Shown: positions 28,533-36,836 of the stretch, piece after piece
Numbering within the stretch: the first letter of the stretch is position 1
How the letters are laid out: each line of letters starts with the position of its first letter
Assembly: GCF_003610375.1 (NCBI RefSeq)
Contig: NZ_RAPZ01000013.1
Coordinates: forward strand, 248,001-312,000
Source of the DNA: Sphingomonas sp. PP-CC-1A-547
GTDB lineage: Bacteria; Pseudomonadota; Alphaproteobacteria; Sphingomonadales; Sphingomonadaceae
DNA: 64,000 nt
Direction: 5' to 3'
Made by a program: the position numbers and the translations under genes
Notes under the pieces: generated by a model
Told to the model about the DNA's origin: nothing
Databases searched by the model: none
What the model saw: only the letters and a program-made list of their open reading frames with translations

Positions 28533-29294
28533 ATGAGATTCGATGACAAGATCATAGTGATCACCGGCGCCGCCTCCGGCATCGGCGAAGGCGCCGCGCG
28601 TCGTTTCGCTGCGGAAGGCGCGACGCTCGTACTCGGCGACAAGGACGCGGACGGCCTCGCGAAGGTCGTCGCCAGCCTCGATGGCACGACCGTCGAAACG
28701 CTCGAAACCGACGTCTCCGACATGGCGGCCTGCGAAGCGCTGGTCGCGCATGCGATCGACAAGTTCGGCCGCATCGACGTGCTAGTCAACGATGCCGGCG
28801 TGGATCATCTCGGCAAGCTCGACGAGGGCGACCTCACCGAATTCACCAAGGTCATCGAAACCGACCTCTACGGCGTCGTCCACATGAGCCGCGCCGCGAT
28901 CGCCACGCTGCGCGCGAACAAGGGCTGCATCGTCAACGCCTCGTCGGTGTCGGGCCTCGGCGGCGACTGGAACCACAGCTTCTACTGCGCGGCCAAGGGT
29001 GCGGTGACCAACTTCACCCGCGCGCTCGCGATGGACGAGGCGAAGCACGGCGTCCGCGTCAACGCAGTCAACCCGTCGCTGACCTACACCGCGCTGACAG
29101 CCGGCATGAAGGACCAGCCCGACCTGATCGCGAAGTTCGAGGAGCGCATCCCGATGGCGCGCGGCGCACAACCCGAAGACATCGCCGGCGCCATCGCGTT
29201 TTTGGCTAGCGCCGACGCGCACTATATAACCGGGGTCAACCTGCCGGTCGACGGCGGCCTGTCCGCCTCGAACGGCCAACCGGCGCTCTCCTGA
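28533..29294 (+). CDS. SDR-family oxidoreductase
   Basis: A 253-residue classical short-chain dehydrogenase. The cofactor motif TGAASGIG is at residues 11-18, and the catalytic Ser138, Tyr151 and Lys155 are in [10 protein letters not shown] and YCAAKGAV. Asp36 at the end of the second strand (LVLGDKD) suggests NAD(H) preference. The structural NNAG motif reads NDAG (86-89) here. The C-terminus [20 protein letters not shown] is typical. msrB starts 16 bases downstream, so the two are probably co-transcribed. Substrate unknown. Confidence 0.93.
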   Translation: MRFDDKIIVITGAASGIGEGAARRFAAEGATLVLGDKDADGLAKVVASLDGTTVETLETDVSDMAACEALVAHAIDKFGRIDVLVNDAGVDHLGKLDEGDLTEFTKVIETDLYGVVHMSRAAIATLRANKGCIVNASSVSGLGGDWNHSFYCAAKGAVTNFTRALAMDEAKHGVRVNAVNPSLTYTALTAGMKDQPDLIAKFEERIPMARGAQPEDIAGAIAFLASADAHYITGVNLPVDGGLSASNGQPALS

Positions 29295-29310
29295 GCGCGA
29301 GAGGATCAGC

Positions 29311-29760
29311 ATGACCGACTACAAGAAGACCGACGAGGCGATCGCCAAGCTCACCCCCGAGCAGTTCCACGTCACGCAGCAGAGCGGCACCGAGCGGCCT
29401 GGTACCGGCGAGTATCTCAACACGCGCGAGCCCGGTCTCTACGTCGACATCGTCTCGGGCGAGCCGCTGTTCGCGTCCGCGGACAAGTTCGATTCGCACT
29501 GCGGCTGGCCGAGCTTCACCAAGCCTATCACGCCCGAGCACGTCGCCGAACTCCACGATCGCAGCCACGGCATGGTCCGCACCGAGATCCGTTCGGCGGG
29601 TGCCGATAGCCATCTCGGCCACGTGTTCGAGGATGGCCCACAGGACAAGGGCGGCCTGCGCTACTGCATCAACTCGGCGTCGCTGCGGTTCGTCCCGCGC
29701 GTCGAGATGGAAGCCAACGGGTATGCCGCATACCTGCCGCAGGTCGACGCGGCAGGCTGA
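29311..29760 (+). CDS. msrB: Peptide-methionine (R)-S-oxide reductase
   Basis: Reduces the R-epimer of methionine sulfoxide in proteins. The 149 residues include the catalytic Cys119 ([13 protein letters not shown]), the recycling Cys64 (SHCGWPSF) and the conserved [10 protein letters not shown]. The two CxxC pairs that bind structural zinc in many MsrB proteins are absent: the first site reads [13 protein letters not shown] and the second [11 protein letters not shown]. It therefore belongs to the zinc-free form. Likely cytoplasmic, as no signal peptide is seen. Confidence 0.95.
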   Translation: MTDYKKTDEAIAKLTPEQFHVTQQSGTERPGTGEYLNTREPGLYVDIVSGEPLFASADKFDSHCGWPSFTKPITPEHVAELHDRSHGMVRTEIRSAGADSHLGHVFEDGPQDKGGLRYCINSASLRFVPRVEMEANGYAAYLPQVDAAG

Positions 29761-29819
29761 CGCAGGCGCGTGATGGTGTGCCGCACGGGCACACCGTCAC
29801 GGTTTTCTAATACTCGATT

Positions 29820-30281
29820 TCAGCGCCGGGTCGCGAGCTTCGCGCCCAGCGCCGTGATCAGCCCGAACACCGCATGGTTCACGCTATGCATGCCGATCGT
29901 CTTCGCATCGGCCTGCCACTCGGGTGGCTTCACGCCGAGCAACGGCCCCGTGATCCAGTGCATCGCCGCATAGAACGCCGCGCCGAACACCAGGCCCGAG
30001 CCGACGACCGACGCTTCCTCGTCGACGGTCGCGGCATAGACCGCACCCGCCGCCGCAGACAGCAACAGGTGACCGCCCTGCGTGACCGCCTGCTCGCGCG
30101 ACGACGGCAAGGCACCAGCAGCCGGCGTATCGATGCCCAGCTTCTCCGCGGTCTTGCGTTCGAGCGTGACGATCTCGGACGGTTCGCCAGTCTTGCGCTC
30201 GCCCGCCATTAGCAGCGCAGTAATGCCCAGCCCGGCCACCAGGCCACCTGCGACCGCGCCGGCCATACGTCGTGAATCCAT
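29820..30281 (-). CDS. Small membrane protein, DUF1440-like
   Basis: This 153-residue protein has an N-terminal helix (MAGAVAGGLVAGLGITALLMA), a polar middle (ERKTGEPSEIVTLERKTAEKLG), and two further hydrophobic segments (GHLLLSAAAGAVYAATV; GLVFGAAFYAAMHWITGPLLG). The AMHWITGPLLG and HSVNHAVFGLIT stretches recall DUF1440/YagU-like inner-membrane proteins, but the match is only by eye. The start is the ATG at 30281. Convergent with msrB. Confidence 0.65.
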   Translation of the reverse strand: MDSRRMAGAVAGGLVAGLGITALLMAGERKTGEPSEIVTLERKTAEKLGIDTPAAGALPSSREQAVTQGGHLLLSAAAGAVYAATVDEEASVVGSGLVFGAAFYAAMHWITGPLLGVKPPEWQADAKTIGMHSVNHAVFGLITALGAKLATRR

Positions 30282-30478
30282 CGTCGTGCTCCTGAAGTTC
30301 TGCGACCCACAACGCGCGGATCGCAAATCGGCCCACCACGTCGCGCCGCCCGATCATCTTTGCGAATCATTGGCTTAGCCGCCGGAACAGCAGCCTCCCG
30401 AGACTGTTTTGGTACCAGGACCCTTCGCGTCGCCCGCTTCCACCACGAGCCCGACGCCCCGATCCGACGAGGACCATC

Positions 30479-32518
30479 ATGCCGATCCAGACCACCGACG
30501 ATCTCGCAATCACCTATGCCGATACCGGGCCGCGCGACGGCCAGCCGGTCCTGCTGATCCACGGCTGGCCCGACGATGCATCGACCTGGGACGAGGTCGT
30601 CCCCGCGCTCAACGCAGCCGGGTTGCGGACCATCGTGCCGACCTTGCGCGGCTTTGGCGAAACTCGGTTCGTCGGGGATGCACCGCGCACCGGCAACAGC
30701 GCGATTTTGGCGATGGACATGATCGCGCTGATGGACGGGCTTGGAATCGAGATATTCATGATCGCCGGCCACGACTGGGGCTCGAACACCGCGGAAGCGC
30801 TCGCAATCGGCTGGCCCGACCGCGTCGAACGGATGGCGATGCTCGCCACCCCGCCCCGCCTCGGGGGCATGCCGACGCCACCGTTCGAGCAGGCGCAACG
30901 TCAATGGTATCACTGGTTCATGGCCACCGCGCGCGGTGCGCAAGCCGTGCGCGACGACCATAAGGGCTTCGCGCACATCCACTGGGTCAACTGGTCGCGC
31001 TCCGGCTGGTTCGACGAGGCGACCTTCGCCCGCGTCGCACGCTCGTTCGAGAACCCCGACTGGGCGGACGTCACGCTGCACAGCTACCGAGCGCGCTGGA
31101 ACGAGGCCGAACCCGATCCGCGCAGCCAGTGGCTCGAGGACAAGGTGAAGGCGACCAGGACGCTCTCGCTGCCGACGATGTATTTCCAGGGCGCGGTCGA
31201 CGGCGTGAATCCGCCATCGTCGAGCACCGCGGTACCCGCCAAGTTCACCGGCCCGTTCGCGTTCGTGACGCTCAACGGCGTCGGCCATTTCATCCAGCGC
31301 GAAGCCCCCGACGCGGTCGCGCGCCATCTCATCCAGCTTTTCACCGGCAATCCCGCCGACCTGTCCGACACCACCGACCGGAGCCTCACAATGTCCAAGA
31401 CCAAGCCCTTCCTCGCCGGCGTTGCCGCGATCGCCGTCGTCGCCGCCGCGGCGATCGGCGTCGCCAGCGCGCAGACCGCAGCGCAGACCAGCGGTCGCCC
31501 GCTCACCCAGGTCGCGCAGTTCGATCACCAGGCGACCGGCGTCGCCGTCACCGCCGACGGCCGCCGCTTCGTCAACTTCCCGCGCTGGACCGACGACGCC
31601 CCGATCTCGGTCGCCGAAGTGATGAAGGACGGCTCGCTCAAGGCCTATCCGGACGCCAAGTGGAACAGCTGGCGCAACGCAAAGTCCGCCGAGATGCCGG
31701 TCGGCGATTACTTCGTCTGCGTGCAGTCGATCGTTCCCGACGGCCACGGCAACCTCTGGGTGCTCGATCCCGGCGCGCCGGGTAACGAGAAGATCCTCGA
31801 AGGCGCACCCAAGCTGGTCAAGGTCGACCTCGCCACCAACCGCGTGACCAAGGTCATCAAGGTGCCGCTCGACGTCGCGCTTCAGGGCACCTACCTCAAC
31901 GACATCCGCTTCTCGCCCGACGGCAAGACCGGCTACATCACCGATTCCGGGACGCGCGGCGCGATCATCGTCATCGATCTCGAAACCGGCAAGGGCTTCC
32001 GCGCGCTCGACGGCCACGGCTCGACGCAGATCGACAAGACCGTGAAGGTGATGACCGACGGCAAGCCGCTCGTCCGCCCCGACGGTCGCCAGCCCGCCTT
32101 CGCCGCGGACGGCATCGCGATCTCCAACGACGGCAAGACGCTGTATTACCAAGCGCTCACCGGCAAGACGCTCTACTCGATCGACACAGCCTTGCTGCGT
32201 GACGGCGTCAGCGAGGCGACGCGGGCCGCGGGCGTGAAGACGGTCGCGCAGACGCACGTCGCCGACGGCCTGTGGATGAGCAAGGCGGGCACGCTCTACC
32301 TGACGTCGCCGGTGAACAACGGCATCACCCGGCTGGTCGGCGATCATGTCGAGCCGGTGCTGACCGACGCCCGCCTGCGCTGGCCCGACACGTTCTCGGA
32401 AGGCGCGGACGGCCGCATCTACGTCACCGCCAGCCACATCCAGGACACCAACTGGTTCAAGCCTGGTGCGCCCGCGTCGCTCAAGACCGAGCTGTTCTCG
32501 TTCGCACCCGCAAAGTGA
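30479..32518 (+). CDS. Alpha/beta hydrolase joined in frame to a major royal jelly-type protein
   Basis: One uninterrupted frame of 679 codons encodes two unrelated proteins. Residues 1-300 form an alpha/beta hydrolase with HGWPD, nucleophile Asp99 in AGHDWGS (epoxide hydrolase/dehalogenase type) and His270 in GVGHF. From Met305 a Sec signal peptide begins (MSKTKPFLAGVAAIAVVAAAA), followed by a beta-propeller of the major royal jelly/Yellow family. A buried signal peptide makes a single secreted fusion unlikely. Either the hydrolase has lost its stop and a second start at 31391 is used, or this is a membrane-spanning fusion with a cytoplasmic hydrolase and periplasmic propeller. No stop lies between the two parts. 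Confidence 0.8.
   Translation: MPIQTTDDLAITYADTGPRDGQPVLLIHGWPDDASTWDEVVPALNAAGLRTIVPTLRGFGETRFVGDAPRTGNSAILAMDMIALMDGLGIEIFMIAGHDWGSNTAEALAIGWPDRVERMAMLATPPRLGGMPTPPFEQAQRQWYHWFMATARGAQAVRDDHKGFAHIHWVNWSRSGWFDEATFARVARSFENPDWADVTLHSYRARWNEAEPDPRSQWLEDKVKATRTLSLPTMYFQGAVDGVNPPSSSTAVPAKFTGPFAFVTLNGVGHFIQREAPDAVARHLIQLFTGNPADLSDTTDRSLTMSKTKPFLAGVAAIAVVAAAAIGVASAQTAAQTSGRPLTQVAQFDHQATGVAVTADGRRFVNFPRWTDDAPISVAEVMKDGSLKAYPDAKWNSWRNAKSAEMPVGDYFVCVQSIVPDGHGNLWVLDPGAPGNEKILEGAPKLVKVDLATNRVTKVIKVPLDVALQGTYLNDIRFSPDGKTGYITDSGTRGAIIVIDLETGKGFRALDGHGSTQIDKTVKVMTDGKPLVRPDGRQPAFAADGIAISNDGKTLYYQALTGKTLYSIDTALLRDGVSEATRAAGVKTVAQTHVADGLWMSKAGTLYLTSPVNNGITRLVGDHVEPVLTDARLRWPDTFSEGADGRIYVTASHIQDTNWFKPGAPASLKTELFSFAPAK
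31391..32518 (+). CDS. Alternative product: secreted major royal jelly/Yellow-family protein
   Basis: This reads the second half of the preceding frame from its own ATG, behind CGGAG 7 bases upstream. The 375-residue product has a clean signal peptide ending near AIGVASAQ, then a six-bladed propeller with LNDIRFSPDGKTGYITDSGTRGAIIVIDLETGK and SNDGKTLYYQALTGKTLYSID. Proteins of this family in bacteria are exported and of unknown enzymatic role. I think this separate start is the more likely way the protein is made. Confidence 0.65.
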   Translation: MSKTKPFLAGVAAIAVVAAAAIGVASAQTAAQTSGRPLTQVAQFDHQATGVAVTADGRRFVNFPRWTDDAPISVAEVMKDGSLKAYPDAKWNSWRNAKSAEMPVGDYFVCVQSIVPDGHGNLWVLDPGAPGNEKILEGAPKLVKVDLATNRVTKVIKVPLDVALQGTYLNDIRFSPDGKTGYITDSGTRGAIIVIDLETGKGFRALDGHGSTQIDKTVKVMTDGKPLVRPDGRQPAFAADGIAISNDGKTLYYQALTGKTLYSIDTALLRDGVSEATRAAGVKTVAQTHVADGLWMSKAGTLYLTSPVNNGITRLVGDHVEPVLTDARLRWPDTFSEGADGRIYVTASHIQDTNWFKPGAPASLKTELFSFAPAK

Positions 32519-32526
32519 GGCCCGAC

Positions 32527-33609
32527 ATGACCTATCTCCGCTACAGCGACGATATCGAGACGATTCAGCCGGACGAACAGGAGTCGATCGACGGCATCAT
32601 CCAGGGCATGTCGCAACAGACCGAAACCGTCGAGAAGCGCGAGGGCCATGCGGTCCGCGCGAGCCACGCGAAGAGTTCGGCGTGCGTGATCGGCGAACTG
32701 ACGATCGCGCCCGGCCTGCCGCCCGAACTCGCACAAGGCGTGTTCGCGACGCCCGGCCCGCACCCCGTCGCAATCCGCTTCGCGCAGGGACCCGGCGAGA
32801 CGCTTGGCGACCGCGTCTCGACGCACCGCGGCATGGCGATCAAGATCTTCGACGTACCCGGCGACAAGCTGTCGGGCCACGATGCCGACACGCAGGATTT
32901 CGTGTTCGCGACGGGCACGACCTTTCCGTCCGGCACCGCGCAGGGGTTTCTCAGCGACGCCAAGAAGATCGGTGCGGCCGTGCCCTTGCCGGAGGGCTTC
33001 AAGAGCGCGGTGTCGAGCCTCGCGCGCAACGTGAACAAGGCGCTGCATGCGGTCGGCACCGAGAGCCCCAAGGCGGACTTTTTCGGCCACCCGTTCAGCC
33101 ATCCGCTTGCCGAACCGTATTTCAGCCAATGCCCGATCCGCTACGGCGATTACGTCGCCAAGCTCGGCGCCTTCCCCGCCTCGCCCGAACAGACCGCGCT
33201 GAAGGACTGGGAACTCGACCCGAAGCAGGACGAGGACGGTTTTCGTCATGCCGCCGTGCGCTATTTCGGCGAACATGACGCGGTCTTCGAACTGCGCGTA
33301 CAGCTCTGGGCGAACGCCGAGACTCAGCCGATCGAGGATACGTCGGTCGACTGGCCCGAGGAGGAGAGCCGCTACCTGACGGTCGGGACGATCCGCATCC
33401 CCCGGCAGGAAGCCTATAGCGCCGCCCGCGTCCGCTATTTCGACGATGTGATGACGTTCCGCCCCGCGCACGCACTCGCGGCGCATCGCCCGCTCGGTTC
33501 GGTGATGCGCGCCCGCTTGCAGGTCTATCAGGCGCTGTCGAAGCTGCGGCACGGCGAGAACGGCATCAAGGCCGAAAATACCGCCACGATCGACCAGATA
33601 CCGGCCTGA
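32527..33609 (+). CDS. Catalase-family haem protein
   Basis: A 360-residue member of the catalase superfamily, shorter than true catalases (about 480 or more). The N-terminal RASHAKSSACVIGELTIAP carries the distal-histidine region, and VSTHRGMAIKIFDVPGDK, DTQDFVFATGTTF and VQLWANAETQPIEDTSVDWPEE are recognisable family blocks. The canonical RxxxY proximal haem ligand is not evident, and the C-terminal part (RPLGSVMRARLQVYQALSKLR) diverges. It probably binds haem, but true catalase activity is doubtful. The start at 32527 is 8 bases after the previous gene, so it is likely in the same transcript. Confidence 0.82.
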   Translation: MTYLRYSDDIETIQPDEQESIDGIIQGMSQQTETVEKREGHAVRASHAKSSACVIGELTIAPGLPPELAQGVFATPGPHPVAIRFAQGPGETLGDRVSTHRGMAIKIFDVPGDKLSGHDADTQDFVFATGTTFPSGTAQGFLSDAKKIGAAVPLPEGFKSAVSSLARNVNKALHAVGTESPKADFFGHPFSHPLAEPYFSQCPIRYGDYVAKLGAFPASPEQTALKDWELDPKQDEDGFRHAAVRYFGEHDAVFELRVQLWANAETQPIEDTSVDWPEEESRYLTVGTIRIPRQEAYSAARVRYFDDVMTFRPAHALAAHRPLGSVMRARLQVYQALSKLRHGENGIKAENTATIDQIPA

Positions 33610-33652
33610 GACGAGGGTCCCTTCGGGGAACCCACTTGCGCTCCGGGCAAAT

Positions 33653-33688
33653 AAAAACCCCGCTAGTCCATGGGACTAGCGGGGTTTT
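33653..33688. terminator. Bidirectional hairpin terminator at the left island edge
   Basis: A perfect stem CCCCGCTAGTCC/GGACTAGCGGGG with an ATG-containing loop is flanked by AAAAA on the left and TTTT on the right. It ends just before attL, so it was probably the terminator of the original tRNA-Val (minus strand), and it also serves the catalase gene (plus strand). Confidence 0.85.
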
Positions 33689-33690
33689 CA

Positions 33691-33736
33691 ATGGTGGGCG
33701 TGGCAAGGATTGAACTTGCGACCCCTGCGATGTCAA
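33691..33736 (-). repeat. attL: 3' tRNA-Val fragment, 46-bp direct repeat
   Basis: Identical base for base to 60542-60587, this covers the CCA end, acceptor arm, T-arm, variable region and the anticodon-stem side of tRNA-Val(GAC), ending at the anticodon-loop bases. Beyond 33736 the match stops, so the tRNA here is incomplete. It is the displaced chromosomal 3' end created by integration. Confidence 0.93.
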
Positions 33737-34056
33737 TGCGGTGACAATAGTTGATTTTCAGCTTGTTTTCGAAGGGCTTAGCAATCTCACTAGGAGTGCT
33801 TGCCCAGTATTTGCCCAAATGCGTCATTGGATCGGTTCCTTCAACCTAGATTCTCACCCTCTCAAGAGCAGGTCAATGTCTTTCAGATTGGCGATACCCC
33901 CGAACGATCTCACGACCGCCTGATGCAATCGCAATCAACTGACGAAATCATGATCACGGCAAACCGAGATCCTAAACGCATCGCTTACCCGTTGTGGTCA
34001 ACAGATCGTCCCTGCAACGATCCGGCAGCGTCCGCCGGCGGCAATAGGAGGCTTAT
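33737..34056. other. Left end of the island, no gene seen
   Basis: I find no convincing coding frame here. The stretch contains the integrase-type site at 33801-33817. The last bases include AGGAGG just upstream of the next gene's ATG. Confidence 0.6.
33801..33817 (+). promoter_or_regulatory. Candidate integrase arm site, left
   Basis: TGCCCAGTATTTGCCCA holds two TGCCCA hexamers 11 bases apart (one helical turn), 65 bases inside attL. The reverse complement of the right-end site 60454-60470 matches it at 16 of 17 positions. Confidence 0.55.
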
Positions 34057-34659
34057 ATGAACATGCACGTTTCGATGGGTATCGTAGTGGATCGCGAGAA
34101 GCACGCGGTGTGGGACGGGGCTCTTGCCGAGTATCAGGCCGCCAAGGACGCACTCTCGCAACACAACTCAACGATCTATGGTCCCCTGTATAAGGAACTG
34201 GAACGCATTTCTCCGCGTCCGAGTCTCCGCTTCCAAATCGAAGCGCTAAACGGTCAGGTCGCTCGCTATCACGTCGACCCACGAGATCTGAACGCTTGGG
34301 ATGATCACTGGTCGCCGGTTTACAGGCGAAAGGCGGCCGAAGGCCGAGATGCGTGGCTGACATATCGAAGCAACTGCGAACGGCTCGGCACAGACGCTGC
34401 TGGTGAGGAAAGCGACCGCTTGTGCGACGCCCAATGTGCGATCGAGGGTACGCTGATCCAGATGCCCGCCCCAGACCAAGCAGCGCTCCTGTGGAAGTTG
34501 GAACGGCTTTTCGGTCCGGAACCGGGCGATGCTGACGACTATGCACCGGGATGGTGTGCCGAATGGATGAACGTCGTCATGGACGACGCCCGTCGGCTTC
34601 TCGGTCAAAACGTAAGCCCTTTTTTGGCGTGGTCGACGGACGAAAAAATCGCGGCTTGA
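34057..34659 (+). CDS. Hypothetical island protein
   Basis: This 200-residue soluble protein is rich in charged and aromatic residues, with no signal peptide or membrane segment. It is preceded by a strong ribosome-binding site (AGGAGG, 7 bases before the ATG). The middle part (RRKAAEGRDAWLTYRSNCERLG) looks helical. I recognise no domain. It stands alone between the island edge and hipBA. Confidence 0.7.
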   Translation: MNMHVSMGIVVDREKHAVWDGALAEYQAAKDALSQHNSTIYGPLYKELERISPRPSLRFQIEALNGQVARYHVDPRDLNAWDDHWSPVYRRKAAEGRDAWLTYRSNCERLGTDAAGEESDRLCDAQCAIEGTLIQMPAPDQAALLWKLERLFGPEPGDADDYAPGWCAEWMNVVMDDARRLLGQNVSPFLAWSTDEKIAA

Positions 34660-34747
34660 CGCTTCTCAAGGACTGATGTCCCAAGCGTGCGTCCGATCTA
34701 GAGAGCGGCCGTATATGGGCAATTAAATTGCTTAAGCCGCGTTTATA

Positions 34748-34761
34748 GTCCATATCTGGAC
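34748..34761. promoter_or_regulatory. Palindromic operator at the hipB start
   Basis: GTCCA-TATC-TGGAC is a perfect 5-bp inverted repeat ending one base before the hipB ATG (34763). A further palindrome, GCAATT-A-AATTGC, lies at 34719-34731, and TATAGT between them could serve as the -10. HipB-type antitoxins autorepress their operons, so this is a likely HipB site. With the start so close, the mRNA may be leaderless. Confidence 0.5.
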
Positions 34762-34762
34762 G

Positions 34763-35089
34763 ATGTTCGAGACTCCCACCGAAATGGCCATGGCGCTAGG
34801 TCAGCGGATCAAGCGCCGTCGCCTTAGCATTGGATTGACCCAAGCCAACGCCGCAAGCCGGGCCGGCGTATCGTATCGAACCTGGCGCAGATTAGAAACT
34901 GAAGGAAAGGCCTCGATCGACGATCTCATTCGGGCGGCGGTAGCACTGCGGTGCGAGCAAGACCTGAGCACCCTCTTTCCCGAACCCGCGGCGACCTCGA
35001 TGGATGCGCTGCTTCATCAGCAACAAGCGGCACGTGCGGTGGCCCCCAAGCCACGGCTGCGTGCGCCATCGGCAAGGGCGACACGATGA
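34763..35089 (+). CDS. hipB: HipB-like antitoxin, XRE-family regulator
   Basis: A 108-residue protein with a Cro/C1-type helix-turn-helix (LGQRIKRRRLSIGLTQANAASRAGVSYRTWRRLETEGK, about 12-50) and an Arg/Ala-rich tail. Its stop overlaps the hipA start by 4 bases (ATGA). By family analogy it neutralises HipA and represses the operon. The C-terminal tail is longer than needed for DNA binding and may contact HipA. Confidence 0.85.
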   Translation: MFETPTEMAMALGQRIKRRRLSIGLTQANAASRAGVSYRTWRRLETEGKASIDDLIRAAVALRCEQDLSTLFPEPAATSMDALLHQQQAARAVAPKPRLRAPSARATR

Positions 35090-36306
35090 AACTGGCGCCG
35101 GGGACGCCGCTGCAAGTCGGCCTGGCGCTAGACGAGACAGAGCTCGCCACGCCGGTCGGTCGCTTGGCAATGTCGGACGGGCTGGCTCAACTCGAATGGT
35201 CGGCCGACACGATCGAAAATCGGTGGCGGATCGATCCGCTCCTCTATCCCCCCGAGCCTGGCCTGCAAGCGGCGCGAGGGCGTGCATTCGACGGGCTGCC
35301 CGGTTTCCTCGCCGACAGTCTCCCCGACGCTTGGGGACGGCTGCTGATGAAGCGGCGGCTTGAGAAGCTCGGCATCAGGATGGAGACGTTGACCGCGATC
35401 GATAGGCTCGCGCTGGTCGGCACGAGCGGCCGCGGTGCGCTCGTCTATGAGCCGACCACTACACCCGCCGATGACGTCGATGCCATCGACCTCGACGCTC
35501 TGGCCGAGCAGTCGTACGCGTTACTGCTGGGCGACGAGGGATCGCTGCTCGATACGCTCGCCCTACTGGGCGGCGCCTCCGGTGGCGCACGGCCAAAGAT
35601 CCATATCGGCTTGCCCGTCGACGACGCAGCCAGTGCGGAGTGGATCGTCAAGTTCCGGGCGATCCACGATCCCGTGGATATCGGCCCCGTCGAGGAAGCC
35701 TATGCCCGAATGGCACGTGCTGCCGGCATTGCCATGGCGGAATCGCGCATCATTCCGTCCAAGGACGGTTACGGCTGGTTCGCGTCCCGTCGGTTCGATC
35801 GCCCCTTCCCCGGACGCCGGCTGCACATGGTATCGTTGGCGGGCGCCATCGAAGCGCCCCCGGATATGCCGACCATCGACTATGATGGCTTTCTGCGCGC
35901 AACCATGGCGATCACGCGACACGCAGACGATCTGTCGGAGGCATTCAGACGGATGGTGTTCAACGTCCTCGCATACAATCGTGACGACCATAGCCGGCAA
36001 CACAGCTATTTGATGGGGCCGGATAGCGATTGGCGTCTCGCACCCGCCTATGACCTGACCTTTTCCGCTGGTCCCGGCGGTGAGCATTACATGGCCATCG
36101 AAGGCGAGGGTCGCGCGCCGACGCGGGCGCACGTCAGTGCGCTCGGACGGCGACACGGTCTGTCAGCGCGGTCGATCGCAGAGATCATCGACATGGTCCG
36201 TGCGGCCATCGCGGAGTGGCCAAGAATCGCGAAAGAGGTCGGCGTGCACGCGTCCCGTACTGAGATTGACGGGCGGCTCGCGCACATCGCCGCGGCGTTT
36301 GATTAA
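35086..36306 (+). CDS. hipA: HipA-like kinase toxin
   Basis: HipA-family serine/threonine kinases phosphorylate targets such as glutamyl-tRNA synthetase and induce persistence. The 406-residue protein has the N-terminal HipA_N region (GLPGFLADSLPDAWGRLLMKRRL), a Gly-rich loop (LGGASGGARPKIHIGL), the lysine-strand EWIVKF, and the catalytic NRDDHSRQHSYLM with Asp300. The metal-binding Asp is in APAYDLTFS, and FASRRFDRP matches the family ERFDR. The catalytic residues are all present, so the toxin appears active. The upstream frame to 34951 is a shadow of hipB. Confidence 0.9.
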   Translation: MKLAPGTPLQVGLALDETELATPVGRLAMSDGLAQLEWSADTIENRWRIDPLLYPPEPGLQAARGRAFDGLPGFLADSLPDAWGRLLMKRRLEKLGIRMETLTAIDRLALVGTSGRGALVYEPTTTPADDVDAIDLDALAEQSYALLLGDEGSLLDTLALLGGASGGARPKIHIGLPVDDAASAEWIVKFRAIHDPVDIGPVEEAYARMARAAGIAMAESRIIPSKDGYGWFASRRFDRPFPGRRLHMVSLAGAIEAPPDMPTIDYDGFLRATMAITRHADDLSEAFRRMVFNVLAYNRDDHSRQHSYLMGPDSDWRLAPAYDLTFSAGPGGEHYMAIEGEGRAPTRAHVSALGRRHGLSARSIAEIIDMVRAAIAEWPRIAKEVGVHASRTEIDGRLAHIAAAFD

Positions 36307-36836
36307 GGCGGGCAACGACCGACGTCCGGCACATGGCGCTTGGGAACCACTGCCGACCGACCTACAATAGTATCATGGACATGCCTGCGTCTCCTGACCC
36401 GATGAGAGTCTCTTGCCGCCGCCCGCGATTGGACGCGGAGGCTATCGATGCGATCGGAACGGTACTTGCTTTCGTGGGGCGGATGCTACGCAGTGCGGTT
36501 GGCGGGTCCGCTTCTCTTATTGCGGTCGCCACGGCGCTCGTCGTCAGCACAATCCTTGCGCGACTTCCCCGAAGTTTGCGCCCCTGGATGCCGACAATAC
36601 GAGCGCCGTCGTTCCATCACCGCTGGCTGGTTGCTCCGCCTGCACAGTGGGCAGCACCCTAATCGATCTGCATCGTCGCTGCTCGACTTGAGCGGCGCCA
36701 CCGCGATCGTCGGCGACGCCGGGATCGTTACGACAATGCCGGCGCGTGCTGCACATCCTGTACGAGGTGTACTGCCTGAACGACGTACACATTCTGCACG
36801 AACCTTACGCGCGCTGGCCTACGATGCGAGTGATCT
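36307..36836. other. 530-base stretch without a confident gene
   Basis: A 95-codon frame at 36375-36662 (plus strand) has an internal hydrophobic stretch (GGSASLIAVATALVVSTILA) but no ribosome-binding site or recognisable family. Overlapping frames in other phases are similar in quality. I treat the stretch as non-coding or degraded. Confidence 0.45.

Noticed and set aside
30209-32437. 742-codon minus-strand frame opposite the hydrolase/royal-jelly gene
   Set aside because: Antisense shadow with no recognisable domain.
33691-33736. A second functional tRNA-Val gene
   Set aside because: Only the 3' part is present; the D-arm and 5' acceptor strand are missing.
36375-36662. 95-codon frame with a hydrophobic segment
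   Set aside because: No ribosome-binding site or family likeness, and overlapping frames are equally plausible.
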